The notes: generated from the sequence alone by a model not told the origin. A DNA stretch of 64,000 bases from Centroberyx gerrardi (GCF_048128805.1 NC_136000.1:20772946-20836945), one strand, 5' to 3'. Shown: positions 23,775-38,110, counted from the stretch's first letter. Translations and numbers: made by a program.

Positions 23775-23852
23775 TATCGGTCAGGCCTCCTGCAGTGGAA
23801 TGCTAACTTACAGGCCAGTGTTAGAGACAAGCTGCTCGAGCACTAGTTCCTT

Positions 23853-23893
<41 letters not shown>

Positions 23894-26337
23894 TAAAAAT
23901 CAAACATATTCCAAACCAAAGCCATTTCCTTCATCTTGATGTTTCAGAATGGCCTGTGAGATAAAATGTTTACAAAGCTTGAACGGAGGTTGAACTTTTG
24001 ACTTTTTTGTCTCTGCGTGTGCAGGAAATTACCTACCTCATTAGCTTTGATGCAATTTGCATGCAAACACTCCGGCAGATATATAGCCTAAAGGTTTTTT
24101 TTCTGTCCAAGAATTAGGCATACATCAATAGTCAAAATTAAAAGAGAACACACACACACACACACACACATGCATTCCTCCCAGACTCCCAAGATTGCCA
24201 CTCTCCCATGATGCTTGGTTCTTGTACGTCCTGGCCAGTGAAATGTGATCAACTGCACTAACAGGAAACAAACAGGCCTGTGAGTCTCAGGTTGCTGTCT
24301 ATTCTCACTGTCACAGGCACAACAACACGGAGAACCAGACATCCGCCTGACCCGGCTCATCTCGCAGCACAGCCCCGGAGTCCTATGTCAATTCTCACAG
24401 TAATACAGATGATGGAGAGGCGATCTTTAAATTGTTTCAGAGGCCTCGAGGAAATCTGGTTTCGGAATCATGAAGCATACCAACAACGCGGGCTCCCGAC
24501 ACAGAGTGTTCAAAATACTGCAGGAGCCCAAACTGTCAATCAACTCATTCACTGTCCGCAAACGATAGGGTGCACAGTGTCTGAGCCTATACTGCAGAGT
24601 GTATGGTAGAAGAGCAAACAACTAACACAGTTTTGCAGACTGCTTGCACATGTTCAGAATCAGCCAACCCCACAGCACACACACCCACTCTAATCCAAGC
24701 AACCAAAGGAATCCAAAACTCATAATTTTATCCACATGACAACGCCCCACACCTCCAAACCCCACCCCTTAACCTCAGGGCATCCAAAAGAAAAAAAATC
24801 TCCACACCCCAACCCCCACCTCCCACTTTTACACACTGACCCCACCCACCCAAGCGACACAGGACTCGTCAGAATCAGAATCATTGGAGTTAAAGCTGCG
24901 GCCTTTTCAATGTCAGAGAGGGAAAGAAATCCAGAATATGTAAAACTGGTTTGGAGGTAATGGAAAAACAACCTGAAGCAATCAAAAATCTCCGTCTCCC
25001 ACTTCAGACACAAACGCGTCCACGAAAAGCCACTTGAGGGGCTTGTCTGCTGAGCTGGTGAGGAGCGGAAAGAGAATATGAGAGAGTGAGGGAAAGAATG
25101 AAAGGGAGAGAGACAGCGAGGGAACAGGAAAGGGAGAGGAGGAGGAGGAGGAGGAGGAGGAGAGGGAGAGAGACAAATGCCGACAGACAGACAGACAGAC
25201 AGATAGATAAAGAGGGAGGAAGAGTGGCGGAGAAAAGAGCAGTGATTAGAGCCATGCGCCCTTCCCTCTCTTCCCTCTCATCATCGCTCACCCATCCAGC
25301 TCGCCCGCTCCGTGTCTTTCATCACCCTGTCTCTGCCTCTGTCTGTCTCTCTTCAATAACAGCCTCCCCGGCTCTCCGGTGGATTCGACTAAAGGCAGAA
25401 GCGGTTAGCGTCACGGCCCCGCAGACACGCGGGGGCATGATGTGGCTCGCCCGTGTGCCACTCCGCGTGAGCAACAGTGTCAGGCTGTGAATCGATGGGC
25501 CTTTTGGACAAGCCGCGCACGGAGACGCTTCCATATGCCGCGCTACAGCTGTTCACATGGCACATCAGGCCTCACAAGTTTGAACATCTGTGGATAGGGG
25601 CAATTTTATCCTACATTTATTAGATGGCCACTTTCTGATATGTTTTTTATGTTTTTCACCATTTAAAACAAAACACGTAATCCGGCTCAAAACAAATAAA
25701 ACAAGAATCTCACTGGATTTTGTAAAAAAAAACATTTCCATACGGGACACGCCCACTCTCTCGCTACTTCTGTTTTTCATGACACACGAGGACGCACAAA
25801 CATGCAAAAACAGACACCAACACAAACAAACACATGCACAAAAGCGCACACACACACATACACACATGCCCGCAGATGGTCGGACACACCCTTAAACCTT
25901 AATTTCCTTTGCAAAGGATTGAATGGCTGATTTGTGAGTCATTTCCAGTATTGAGAAACAGATCAGAGAATAAAGGCCATCAGAAAAAATTCCAAGTTGG
26001 AGTTATTAATACTGCTTCTCAGCACCTGACCCCCGAGGCTACATGGAGAATACGCGCCCTGTGTGTGATTGCTGTGTGTGTGTAAAGTACAGAAGATCGT
26101 GTCACGCTTGTGCAATGGTCAGGGCTTGGTTATGCATGCGTGTAAGAGCATGTAAGTGTGTGTGTGTGTGTGTGTAGGAAGATATGTCATTTAGTCCTAT
26201 CTTTAAGAGAGCCAGTTCAGAGTTATTGCTGTGCTATCTCTGTACTCACAGAAGCACAAGGAACAATGAGAGCAATAAAGGGCAGAATGTACATCGCACA
26301 CAGCTTCAGATCTGAAACACAGTTGCAATGGACAGAT

Positions 26338-26368
<31 letters not shown>

Positions 26369-26760
26369 CACACCAAAGAGACACGCAGACAAGAGCGACT
26401 GCAGACAAACACGCTGTCCTTGACAAACAAACTCTGAGAATCCGTATCAGTATCAACGCAGAGAATAAGACCCAGGCCCAGGCTGGTTAAAGCACAGTGC
26501 ACAGAGATAATAGGCCAGGCATTGCTGTTAGCGGACAATGGACAGTGCCCCGGTGCCGGGCGAGGCTGCGCCCTCTGTGCCACTCCGCTCCAGGTTGGCA
26601 GAGACAGACAAAGACTGAAAGAGGCAGTAACACGCTGGCACCGAGCAGCCCGGTCCCATCTGTACTGCAGAGACACTATTGTTGTTACGGTCCCACACTC
26701 CACAGACAGTGTCGTCTCTTTTGTGGCCTCTGGCATCGCTGGGCCGTCTGCCGCGCCGTG

Positions 26761-26831
26761 CCAACAGCTTTTACTGCCATTCTGCCCCGTCCACGTGTTA
26801 CGACCGATAAAAGTAATACAAGTGAAAGCAG
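26761..26831. repeat. 71-bp perfect direct repeat, copy 2
   Basis: Second copy of the unit at 23704-23774, 3057 bp away. Flanking bases differ immediately outside the match on both sides. Confidence 0.97.
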
Positions 26832-27355
26832 ATACTTTCTTTTGTCCCCCCCCTCACCTCGTTTTGCATTGCTCTCCCGATGTTTTCGGTCTCTCCAGTG
26901 AGCATAGTTAAGTAAGAGTTTGCGTGCAGAAACACAGATGAGACCAAAAATACCCAGAAAAAGTCCACAACATGCCCATAGTGAAGAACAGTGCACTAAT
27001 TATTTATAATGGTATGAAATTATCCTTTTTCTACAGCAATTAGAACTGGCTCTCTGTGGAAATCTTGTGATGAATCACATGGGTATTTTCAGTCACTTTT
27101 TCACGCACAGACAGATCTTAAATCATTACACACCAAGGACATTTTTTAAATCTCCACAGCAGTATCATTTGAAAGTACTTGCCTATACACTGGCTACAAA
27201 AGTGTTGTGACACACACATACACACACACACAATACCTGGAAACCATCGCTATTGCAACAAAATTTGCAGTCGAGTCCAGTTTCAACTGTACAGCTTTTA
27301 CATTTTCAAACAGCATTCTCACATCACACTGGTGTGAAATGGCCTTCAGCGTTAA

Positions 27356-27835
27356 ATGAAATACCACAGCTCCACTCTGGTTTACGACTCTAGCCTATAT
27401 GACAGGTTAAAATTGGACAGAAGTATCCAGGTGATGTGGGAAGCAACCAACTGGGTCACATCATCATCATCATCATCATCATCTTTTGCAATCAGAGCCC
27501 CGGGGCTTTTCAATGCCCTCCCTGAGGAGACCAGGCTAGCAAAATCAGTTCTATCTTTTAAATCTTGATTGAAGCCTTTTCAGCATGAACAAGCCTTTTT
27601 TTTATATATATATAATTGACACTTTTATATCTATTGTTTTCTTGCACCTGTGCTGTGTATTTTTCTATTTCATTTCCTTGTTTTAATTTTTTGTCTACCT
27701 ATTAATTCACTTGTATTTTGTACTTTGACATTTTGCCTTGTTCATGCAGTATTGTCACACTTTGTAACATTTGTTTTGAAAAGTGCTATAAAAAATAAAG
27801 TTTATATTTCTAATTATTATCATCTGACTGAGTTC
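27356..27835 (+). mobile_element. 3' end of a non-LTR retrotransposon (LINE) fragment
   Basis: The frame ends APGLFNALPEETRLAKSVLSFKS, which corresponds to the C-terminal reverse-transcriptase tail seen in many fish LINEs (LWNALPEEIR...SFK). It is followed by a 3' tail with TTGTTTTGAAAAGTGCTATAAA and an A/T-rich end. A (TCA)n expansion (Ser run) interrupts the coding part near 27462-27483. It is 5'-truncated and inactive. Confidence 0.7.
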
Positions 27836-28985
27836 TAGAAGAAATCTGTGCTTGGAGGATTGCACTGTACTAAAGCCTGTGCTAACGTCTGCACGAACCA
27901 GATCCAACTCAGTCCTCGGGCATATAGATATTTGGGGAGACGCTTTGGATCATAACGCTGACAAGCCTAGCCTAGCCTTATGTCTTTATGACAGAAAGAG
28001 CTTGATCCAGATCTGGCGTAAAAAGACAAAGAAGCCCACTAAACGCGCCTGGAGCCACCAGTAGCTCCCATGCAGAAGTCATTACCAGCAGGGCTCCAGC
28101 GGCTGCGGTCAGGGAGCAGGGAGTGGTCCATCAGGCACGTGGAAACTAGATCTCACAACTGTGGACTTCTAAGGGGCCGCATAACGGACTTTGATTCCTA
28201 GATAAGTTTCCAACATAGACACACCTCTCAGACTGGAGCTAATTTGCCTTTATGGTATGTGACAACCCAGTAAAAAGTTGGAAAAACAATAGAGTCACAG
28301 CTGGATGGTTTAGTTAAGTCTGGGAGGTCTTAACAAAACATCAAACAGCAGTCTGTTCACTTTGCGGTACGTGCACAGCCAGCTCTCCTGTTGAAAAGCC
28401 AACTGGGCTCTCGTGTGTGTTTGTTTGCTTGCTGCGGAAAGATACCATTTAATTTGTTTGCAGGTGTTAGTGTATATGTGTGTGTAAAAATGCGTGTTTT
28501 TGTATGCGAGTGACTGTGTGTTTGTTTGGCGTTTCTTCTCCCCCACAGAGGAGGGCCAGGCTGCAGCAGGCTCTCTAGACACGCTGCTTGCTAATTAGAC
28601 TGAACGGTTGCCTGGTTCCCAGCGAACGGAGCTTCACTGGAGCTTCAACACACCTGATGAATAATGCATTTTTTCACAGCACATTAATTTGGCAAATATT
28701 TCTCTGAACAAACTCCAAACGCATGTGACCGACCAACTCTCTGAAAATATCCCCCGTCCGCCTGTCTCTCCTCCATTGAGATGCTAATGACTGAACGCAG
28801 AGGAATCAGAAACAGCACTAATAAGCTTTAGCGGACGTACTTGCAGAGAGGGATCCTTCACCACAGCCTTCAGCGTACTCTCCATTATAATGATTGGCTT
28901 GTTCAAGTGTGAAATCTCTATGAGAGTGGATCAGTAGTTCATTAATACAGGGGGCACCTGTGCCTCCAAGTCAAGGGCAAATATG

Positions 28986-29265
28986 GCCAGCGGTAACCTA
29001 GGAGTTAGAAAAGTGGGCTTGTGACTGGAAGGTTGCTGGTTCAAATCCCACAACAACTGGACAAATCTGTGGGAGGTAAATGACCAACGCATTTAAACCC
29101 ACTGGAGTTGCTCAGTGGCCACCAGTAGAAGACTGTGGTTGTACTGGGAAGCCCCCAGTGTGAATGTCTGTAACTGTTGTAGACGAACTATGTAACTGTG
29201 TAACTGAGTGTGAAGCGCACAAACAGCCAAAAAACCTTTCCCTGGTTAAAAAAAAAGGCTAAAAA
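28986..29265 (+). mobile_element. tRNA-derived SINE with target-site duplication
   Basis: A pol III B-box-like GGTTCAAATCC lies at 29038-29048, about 50 bases from the 5' end, as in a tRNA-derived head. The body ends in an A-rich tail. The insertion is flanked by perfect 10-bp direct repeats GGCAAATATG at 28976-28985 and 29266-29275. This is the structure of a complete SINE insertion. Confidence 0.85.
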
Positions 29266-29784
29266 GGCAAATATGACTAGAAAAGATAAAATGATACAAT
29301 GTAAGTGATATAGCAAAATAGTATTTGAAAACTGCTCAGTTAATGTGTTCTAAAAACAAGGCTAGACTATAAATGATAGACTTCATGTGCAGCCACTGAA
29401 CTTGCCGACAAGCTAACAAGTGAAGACATGTAATTGTTAACACATATATCCGGGCCTGAGTGATTGATGATTGACCAGGGTTTGAGTGTGGTTAAGGCGA
29501 GTTACTCCGGTTGACCAAACATCTAAAGTATGCCTCATCACAGCCATAGAGACAAAGAGTCTGTTCATCACCTGTGGCTGTCAGTACCACTGGAGACACA
29601 CTGTGTAAAACAGCACTTAGTGTGAAATCCCAGTCATCATGAATCACCAGCAGCACTCACTCAGAGAGATGGCAACCTGGCCTGAACCGCCAGAGGGAGG
29701 GAGGGGGAGAGGTGGGGGGGGGAGGAGAGTTGTTGTTGAATTTCAACTTTTCACAAATTTAATTTTAGAAAGATTTGAGAATGT

Positions 29785-30194
29785 ACACTATAAGTCTAAA
29801 CTCTGGATACACCACTTTTTTTATTTTTTACTATTTTCCACATTCTAGAATAATATAGAAGACATCAAAACTATGAAATAACAATAATTGGGATTATGCA
29901 GTGACCAAACAAAAGTGTTAAACAAATCAAAACTATCTATATATATATACGGTATATAGATATATAGATATATCTATATATTTTACATTCTTTAAAGTAG
30001 CCAACCTTTGCCTTGATGGAAAGGCAAAGGCTTTGGAAAGAAATTCATACATAGGCATCAACTTCACTATTTATATTTGTCTGAGAAAGAAATTTCAAGC
30101 ATTTAAGCATAAGCAGTTAGATCAAAATGGCTTTAAGATAATGAAAAACATAGTACATTCAATCAGGTGTGTCCAAACTTTTGACTGGTAGTGT
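29785..30194. mobile_element. Internally deleted Tc1/mariner-like element
   Basis: The right end, GGTGTGTCCAAACTTTTGACTGGTAGTGT, is the classic fish Tc1 terminus. The left end at 29785 is a decayed inverted copy (ACACTATAAGTCTAAACTCT). Inside is CTTTAAAGTAGCCAACCTTTGCCTTGATGG, typical of these elements, and a palindromic TATA tract (29935-29985). No transposase frame remains. Confidence 0.75.
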
Positions 30195-32221
30195 GGACTT
30201 TGTTGTTATGTGTACTTTGGCAATAGAAGGCAAGTCTTGTACACTTTTGAATTTCACTGAGAGAGCGCGAGTGACTATGAGAAAGTCCACAGAGCGTCTG
30301 GCCACAATAGTTTACACAGCGCTGACCACTTAAAAGCACAACTACCTCATACATCTGGCAAAATGAAAGGCTTGCTCATACCTGGATTGCTGCTCCTCAA
30401 TCCCTTGTTCGCTTCAACCCTGGAAATTGAGCGGAGGCGAGTACATTACAGGAGAGGAATTTGTTTGAGCTGACTCATGGATCCTCCCACACAGCCGCCA
30501 GCTAATGGTGAGAATGATAATGCGGGATTGCTCATAGCCTCTAGAAGCCCGGGCAGAGCGAGCTGGCCTCCGAGTCCACAGAGAGCTCGGCACCAGATGA
30601 GTGCTTTGGCCGCCTGCTCGTTGAGCCCGGGCGAGCACAGGAGTTTGTATTGTTGCTGGAGCCAGGGAAGAAGGCTCTCAGACTGCTGATGGGCACCCAT
30701 GTGTAATTATATACTCCCCACCTGACTCAGCAATGCCCGCTAAGGGAAGGAGGACATCACTCTGTTCCCAGCTCAACTCACACATGCACAAAGAAACACA
30801 CACACATACACACACTATATGCCCACAAATGCTCACATACATACAGACACACAGACAAAATTAAAATGTGTTAGGGGGCTGAAGGAAAGACGGCAGACAG
30901 ACTGACTCGAGCCGAAAAACTGAAAAACTGAACCCACTTATTTCAAGGATGCAATTTACACAGAACATGACTGGAAATTGGTAGCCTTAAATTTCACAAG
31001 ACAGGCTATTCATAGTTCAGTTTCTTTTTTGACGCGTGTGTGGGTGCTTCACTCTCAATTCGTGTGTGTGTGTGTCAGTGAGAGGAGTCAGGAATGTCAC
31101 GGCCTCCAGTGCCACAGGTTTGAAGCTAAGCTCATTAGTAATTTAAAGCTCTCTTCCATGTCTGCTCATATCAATTATTCACTCCTGTTTTTTGTTTTCC
31201 TTTTTTTTTGCAGTCTTATGTTCTTGAAGCACAGTCAAAAAAAGGCTTCCAACAGCACCCCTAATTAGACCCAAAACCACGCAAAACAATTTTCTAGAAG
31301 CCTAAATTTAAGTAGAGGAAGGTTAGAGTAATTATATCCAATTGAGGAGTGAAAAGAGCAATTTGCAGTTGCTCAGTGCAGAAATCAAGTTTAATTAAAT
31401 ATTAAATAAATAAAAAGACATTAAATAGGCTTATCCTAATTCAAAGTGCTGAAACTCCACTCCGCACTGTAAATGAGGAAAATTTGGAGATGATTAAGGA
31501 AGACTATTTTGTCAACAATTATGACCAATGTTGTTTTTTCATTATACTAATTGATTAAATGCAATCCATGATACAATTTACATTAGCCAATCCTCATCCC
31601 GGGTGAAGACAACATTGCCTTTAGCATGCCCCAGAAAAAAATAAAAATAAAAGTATTACTTCCAAATAAAGGGCATATAAGAAGGCTCAAAGAGTGATGT
31701 CCCAAAAACATAAGTTGAGTCTTCGGTAAGGCACTTATCAATCCAGGACCGAGCAGGTGCGCATACTTCAGCAGGGCTGGACAGATTAGCGAACAGTAAA
31801 AATATATGACTCCAATAGAAAAACATGGACCCGTCGGCAGAATGGATGTTTTCACAGATGAGAGCACAGCATTCCACCCCGTTCCCTCCCAAGCCGTCAA
31901 TCTCAGGTCATGAGCGCTACGATAGTTCATAAGTATCACAGCTAACGTGGTCCGTTCACCGCTGGTTTCAATTAGACACAACTTTGAAACTGAAAGACAG
32001 CGTTCCTGACAGTGACTTTCTTTGAACAACTGCCAGGGAGTTTCAGCAGAAGCCACAGGCTACACAGGTTAACATGTTGCTCCATGGCAAAGGTCAGCCT
32101 GCTATGCAAAAGTTCTCATCTCACACCCTCTTAATATTTACCTAGGGAGTGAATGGCTGTTCCAACATACCTGGCCCTTGGAGAGAGGGACACGGGCAAA
32201 CACAGCCATGGAGTGTGTGTA

Positions 32222-32256
<35 letters not shown>

Positions 32257-33171
32257 AGACCTTCAAGTAACTTATTGCAAGACCATGCAAAATCCTGGTA
32301 CAAACAGATGTTATCTTTTTGTTGCGATAAGGGAGATTCATTCAACAAAAATGTCTGTACTTGACAGTGTCGGTGTGTGTGTGTGTGTGTGTGTGCTCTG
32401 CTTGTGAGTGTGGGGGGTTACAAGCCCTGTGGAATGTACGTTGTGAAAAAATGCGGTGAGTTTAGCTAATAATAAAGCCTTTGTACTGTAAACATACACA
32501 CATACCACCATTTTAAATTCCTCCGCTCACCTGTAAGTGAGGCCTCATTGTTTCCATCCAAATGAACACCACTTTATAAATCACATACATTATTAGTGCC
32601 TTGGAACCGAGAGAGTGAAGCAGTGCTGACAGACTGGTTAATGGAGGGACGGAAGGAATTATCATACACAAGGCACAGGGTTCATGTGTTGGGATGAGGA
32701 TAAAGACATGTAAAGGGTGGTGCAGTGAGAACCTCACAGAGAACACTTTAAACTACATGCATTAGAGTAATAGTATAAATGAAGTGTGGTATCTGTTTGT
32801 GTTGCCGGTGCATCTCAATACTTGGGATGGGCCGCTCAATAGGCCTGATTTATAGTTTGATCGGGTGGTGTCACATACAACTCTCTCTCCCTGTCATTAC
32901 GCTGAGGTGGAGTAACGATCACAGCTACCAGAGCACAGGGGGTGGATGCATGGACAGTCTGGATGAGTAAGGAAAAGGTAGGAGAAGCAGGGCGTAGATT
33001 TACGGTGTTATTCCCTGTATCCCAGAAGCACCTTTGGGAACAGGGTTGTATATCTGTCTAGGGTGGCCCCTCATCACCAGAACCCTGCCTTTCACCCCTC
33101 TAACTCAAGATCACCACGGTGCTTTCATCATGGGTACATACATACACATGCACACGCGCATCACGCACATG

Positions 33172-33203
<32 letters not shown>

Positions 33204-36152
33204 AATACTGACAAGGCTGCTGCTGTTGAGTTCACATGAGAGAGATAAGTCGGCTACCCCCTGGGAACGACAAAGAGGGAGGAGGGGGATGGAGCGACGA
33301 GGGGGAGGCTGCATAAGACGGCACAAAGACGAGTGTTTGTGAAAAGAGGGAGTAGGGTGGGGAATTTTCAACAGCAGGCAGGCAGACAGACAGACACAAA
33401 CACGTCTGAGATATGTAAAAACGAAACTGTCCAAACAATTTCTATGGTCGGGATAGCTGCAGTGTGAATAGAGCGGCAGAGACGGCGATTGAGGCTTTTT
33501 AGAAGAGCTCGACATCAGTCAGGCACTAGCTCTCTGTACAAGGTTGTTGATGTTGGTGTGAACAGGCTTGAGTTAAACATCGCACCTTGAACCGCATAGA
33601 AGACGGTAACATGACACTGAGGACAGGGCTTATCTACTCATCTCTACGGATGGGAAAAAGTGTCCGCTTTGGTCTCTTTGTCATGGGCCGTGGGAGGCAT
33701 GCTGGTCTAGTCTATACACTCACGTACCCAAGAGTTGCACACACACACACACACACATACACACATTAAGCGGTAGGGCTTCACCTGTGAAAGACTGTGC
33801 TCCTCAGCAGGAATGAGTGTTTTCTGTGTTCAGTGTAAACACCGAATGTACTTGATGGTTTTACCGCTTTGTGAAGCACTTTGCAACTTCTGCTTTGGTA
33901 AGTGCTATACAATTAAAGTTATTATTATTACCGAGCAACCAAAGAGAATGACCGGAGTGTGCCTGTGTGTGTCTGACTGAATCTGTGTTTCTCCATGCAT
34001 GTGTGCTGCACATGTGTGTTTGTGTTCACGCATGTGCATTTGTGTAGCAGTAGCCTCCAGCTGCGAGCAACATTTGGCCTGTTCTGCCCCCAATGTGCTT
34101 GATCATACAAATCTATAGTCAATGACAGGTCTAACTCCGAGCCTCTCAGCGTGAAGGAAGAGTCTGTCAGAAGCACCTGCCTCTCTTCTCTCCCGTCTGT
34201 TGATTTAGGACTCCTAACCCCTGAGGCAGACATCTTCGCTGGCGTCTTGACCCCCCTCCCAGCCCCGTCCTGGACCCTTGGCCGAGGGACCACGTTATTT
34301 ACTGCCCAGAGAGCTGTGTGTGCAGAGAGTCAACACAGCATGGCTGGTTGAACACGGGGAGCTACCTGTCGCGCAGTCTCACACACATACCCACGGTCGT
34401 GCAGAAACACACACACACACACACACACAGTCACATGACACTCCCGGGGGGATTGGCAGAGATGTTTACCTTGCTACAATCACTATACACAGAAGAATTG
34501 AGAGCCATGCACAGACGGAGAGACACACACACACACTTTCACACCGTATTTTTTACAGTCAATGGTCTATGGCCGAGACAATGCTGCCACCAACTCTAAA
34601 CACTTCTGGCAGCATGGAAAAAGTTAAGCTATGGGTTTGGTGACATGACAGAGCAGACACTCATGAACACTAAGGGATGTTCAACCTGACATGACATGAC
34701 AACATTCACTCAGTTAAGCTTTACTGTCAGTTGGATTCACTTGGGAACATATCCTTAGGTGGACTAAGCTGTATAAAGACATTCTGACAGTAGGGGATTT
34801 AATCTAACCTCTGACCTGGAAGTGTTGGAGGAGTGAAGAGGGACTTAGGCCAAGAAACTGTATGCTGCTCAATGACCTAAACCAGACCTTTTCTTAACTT
34901 CGCCACAACAATTCCTAAACAAGTGGACCAAAGAAAAGTACAGTACAATGCAAACCTAAAACAAACCTTTCCCTTAGGGGACATGTTTCTTAAACTATGA
35001 GTTCGGGCCCAAAATAGTTACAGGTGTGTTTCTGGTGGGTCCAGAACTTTTTAGAATTTTTTTTTTTTTTACACCAGAAAAAGGTGTCTTCCGGTGCTAT
35101 TAAAGGTATTCTTCTTCAGATCTAAAAGCAGAACCCCAGTCAAATTCCTTCTCCAAATCCCCCACTTCCTCTCGGTAATTATAACCTCTCAGCTGACAAA
35201 ACTACAGGCCTGTTCTGTTTGTGTTTGCCTCCACTGACACAACAGGTGAAGTGAAGGCTGGGCTGGATGCCAGTCTCTTTCTGGTTCTGCTAGCCAACTA
35301 CATATCATCCCGCCTGGCACACCAAAAACACCTGGGGAGTGAGGGAGGCACTCTCAACTGTCCAAAAGACAAAAAGGTATTGCCCAGAAAATTTCATAAA
35401 GACGATGGCATTTTCTTTGGATCATTGAGAACTTGCAACACTGTACAACACTGTGCTGGGTATCCAGTATAACACAGGCTCAATGTTCCCCTTTATCTTA
35501 TCGTGTGGGGAAAAAGAGTTTGTCGTAAACTCAGAGAGGATGATTTATTTAGAGGAGTACAGATGATTTGATAAATTGAGAACTGAGTTGACTTTGGATT
35601 GGAAATAGGGGTGTGAAGGAGTATGAGAGAGCAGGGTGTGAGGGATGTGCATGTGCGGCGAGGAGGACTGGATCAATCTTTTATCACTGCAGTGTGCTTT
35701 CATCCCTAATGGATCCGACATGAGCACAGCACAGCACTACCTTCCGTCACATTGCACAGGCAGAGAAGGACGCACGGAGGGAACAAGACAGAGAGCAAGA
35801 GAGAGCAAGAGAGAGCGACAGTGTGAGAGTGAGAAAGAGAGAGAGAGAGAGAGGGAGAAATTGGTTCAAACCACCTTCCCAAAAATAATCACAACCCAAA
35901 AACATGCAAACATATTTCCTCAGACAGACATACTGTCGTGGCCTTTCCAATTACCTCTGGCCCTGAGTGCATCTGCAGGAGGTGGAGGAAACGCTCCTGA
36001 TAAGGAAGGAAAGAAATTAAGTCACTTCACAGCATGAGGATGAATGACTTTGAAAATTCACGTCACGAATCCCAAGAGATGTCTGGCTGTGCATGGATGG
36101 ACTAGCCTTCACTGCTATCCGAGCTGAATGACAGACATACTGACAGAGACGC

Positions 36153-36184
<32 letters not shown>

Positions 36185-36349
36185 CGGCGTTCTAGAAGAG
36201 GAGGGGAGTCCATGTGTGTATTCGAGCAGTGAAAGAGCAGTAAAAATAACATTGTGGAGAACAAGACATGCCGACTCTCAGAGGACACTCCGCTCTCTCC
36301 ATGCTAAACAGCCTCATTCATGTTAGAAAATGAGAAATATCTAGGCAGT

Positions 36350-36380
<31 letters not shown>

Positions 36381-37730
36381 TGAAAATGAGGTGCTAATTA
36401 AACAATAAGGCTGTGAAGAAAGTAAAAGTTTCACTGTTCATTCAGACTGCTAGCAACTCCATCACTGCACTGTTGTCTGATGGCCAATTTAAGCTAGCTG
36501 ATTTCCAGCTGTAGAATCCATAGTGTCACAAACATAGGAGAGACATTTAGCAACACTTCATGTCAACATTGTTCTGCACTGACCCTGTGCTCAACTTTTC
36601 TCTGGTTGTAGAGAATGCATGGACTTTAGGCGACTGGTTTCTCCAGGTGCTGGCAGGGTGTACACACGGTGAAATTGGGACTAACAAATTTAAAGAAGGG
36701 TACACAGTGCATGTACACACAGCTGAAAAGGAGTAAGTGGGAGCTTAGTTAAACAGGGTAATTAATACTCAAATAAATAAATAAATAAACGGGAGCCTAG
36801 TTAAAGCAATGATAAATGCTAGACTCAAAAATATGTTTCTCCATGTTCCCTCTCCCACAACCATCTATTATGCTGACATTATCTCTGAGGAACCAAGTTC
36901 ACTGTGAGAAACACAGAGATAACACATGAGGTATGGCTGTTTACTCCCATGGTCAACCAGGAAGTAAAAATCACCTCTCGGGGGGGGGGGTTCTAATCAA
37001 TGGCTCTGACTGGCTAACAAATACAGCCTGCTAATGAGCTTCTAGCCCCCTATCTGACACACAGCATGCTGAGAAATGCGAACTGGAATGCTAGCCGTGC
37101 ATAACGATGAGTCAATGTTTAAATAGGCTTCGAGTGGTTTGGCGCATTGGATTTGCACCATGTTGGCATTTGAGATGTGCGGCACGTTAACAGTTAAACG
37201 CAGTTGGCGAGTTGAGCTGAACTCTGCCCGTGCCCTCTGTGAATTAATCTTTAATCCTACACCGGTAAAGGGAGCTGTGTGTGTGTGTGACGTGGGAGGC
37301 CTGTGTAAGAGATAGCTCGCTCTTGTCTTATTCTAACACAGTAGGTGTTTACGCACAAAAACACGCACACAGAGGCCTGCTCTCAAAACTCATACCCTGA
37401 GAGTATTCCCGACGATAAAGTAAAACACATAAAGAAGTGAACACACGCGAGTGCGACGAGTGAAGTTTCACCCAAACTGGTTTAAGTCCTATTATGTCAT
37501 ACAGGAATATTAGGCGGCAGGTCTAGAGTCAACAGGTACATTTAAAGACACAGCACAGTTATCCAACATACACAGAGTTCATAGTCTGCCATAATTGTTA
37601 TTATCTAAACATGCATGCTGGGAACATACAGCAAAGCTACAGACTGAACAGCTGACTGTAGAGAAACTTCCTTAAAATGACATTCAAACAGGCAAGGACA
37701 CACACACACATTCTCTTGAGAGAAATCCTG
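30195..37730. other. Upstream region of rassf7, non-coding with microsatellites
   Basis: No gene is supported. It holds TG repeats at 32228-32256 and 32372-32394, CA repeats near 33173-33199, 33738-33765 and 34408-34428, GA tracts at 35835-35855 and 36350-36378, ACAG repeats at 36150-36182, and a LINE tail at 33800-33932. Confidence 0.5.
33800..33932 (+). mobile_element. LINE/SINE 3' tail fragment
   Basis: The sequence GTGAAGCACTTTGCAACTTCTG, then TAAGTGCTATACAATTAAAG and (TTA)n matches the common 3' tail of fish non-LTR elements. It resembles the end of the fragment at 27356-27835. Only the tail is present. Confidence 0.6.
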
Positions 37731-37738
37731 TCACTCAC

Positions 37739-38110
37739 CGGGTGAGGGGGATCTTTTCCTTCTCTTCAGCGCCTTTCCTCCCTCTACCTTTTTATGTGTT
37801 GTTTTTTTCTGTCTGTCTCTCTGCCTCACTCGGGGAAATCCTTTTTCCTTTTGACAGAGCAGCGGAGCAGGTTGTGCGGCTGGTGTGCGAGGAAGCGAGT
37901 GAGTGTGTGAGGAGTGTGTGTGTGTGAGTCCAGCGGAGGTCAGAGGCAGACGTGGTCGCAGGAGATTAAAGGGCTGTCGCTGCCGCTCCTCCGCTCCCCC
38001 CCTCTCTCTCTCTCTTTCTCTCTCTTTCGTTCGGTCTTCCTCCCTTTTCCTCGCTTGCTCGCTGGCTGCCTCAGGAATGCACCTCTCCTGGGTGTCCTCA
38101 CCACAGCCAA
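37739..38110 (-). other. Candidate untranslated first exon (rassf7?) near 38 kb
   Basis: A good minus-strand donor, CACCCG|GTGAGTGA, lies at 37739/37738. Upstream is a C/T-rich, locally CpG-containing stretch, as in promoter-proximal exons. It could be a first exon feeding the rassf7 acceptor at 21881, implying an intron of about 16 kb. The upper boundary is a guess. Confidence 0.3.

Larger units (their letters stand above)
21882..28900. other. Upstream intron/intergenic region of rassf7 with microsatellites
   Basis: No coding gene is supported. It holds CA repeats near 23546-23580, 23855-23891, 24149-24170 and 26339-26360, and TG repeats near 22615-22630 and 26157-26175. It also holds a GGA-rich tract at 25134-25165, an ACAG run at 25184-25205, a 71-bp duplicated segment and a LINE fragment at 27356-27835. 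The 177-residue minus frame at 26203-26736 runs through a CA repeat and is not credible. Confidence 0.55.

Noticed and set aside
25134..25205. GGA and ACAG tandem tracts considered as CRISPR-like or regulatory arrays
   Set aside because: They are simple-sequence microsatellites with no unique spacers; eukaryotic context.
26203..26736. 177-residue minus-strand open frame
   Set aside because: Runs through a CA microsatellite (Cys-Val repeats), with no domain and no splice or promoter context.
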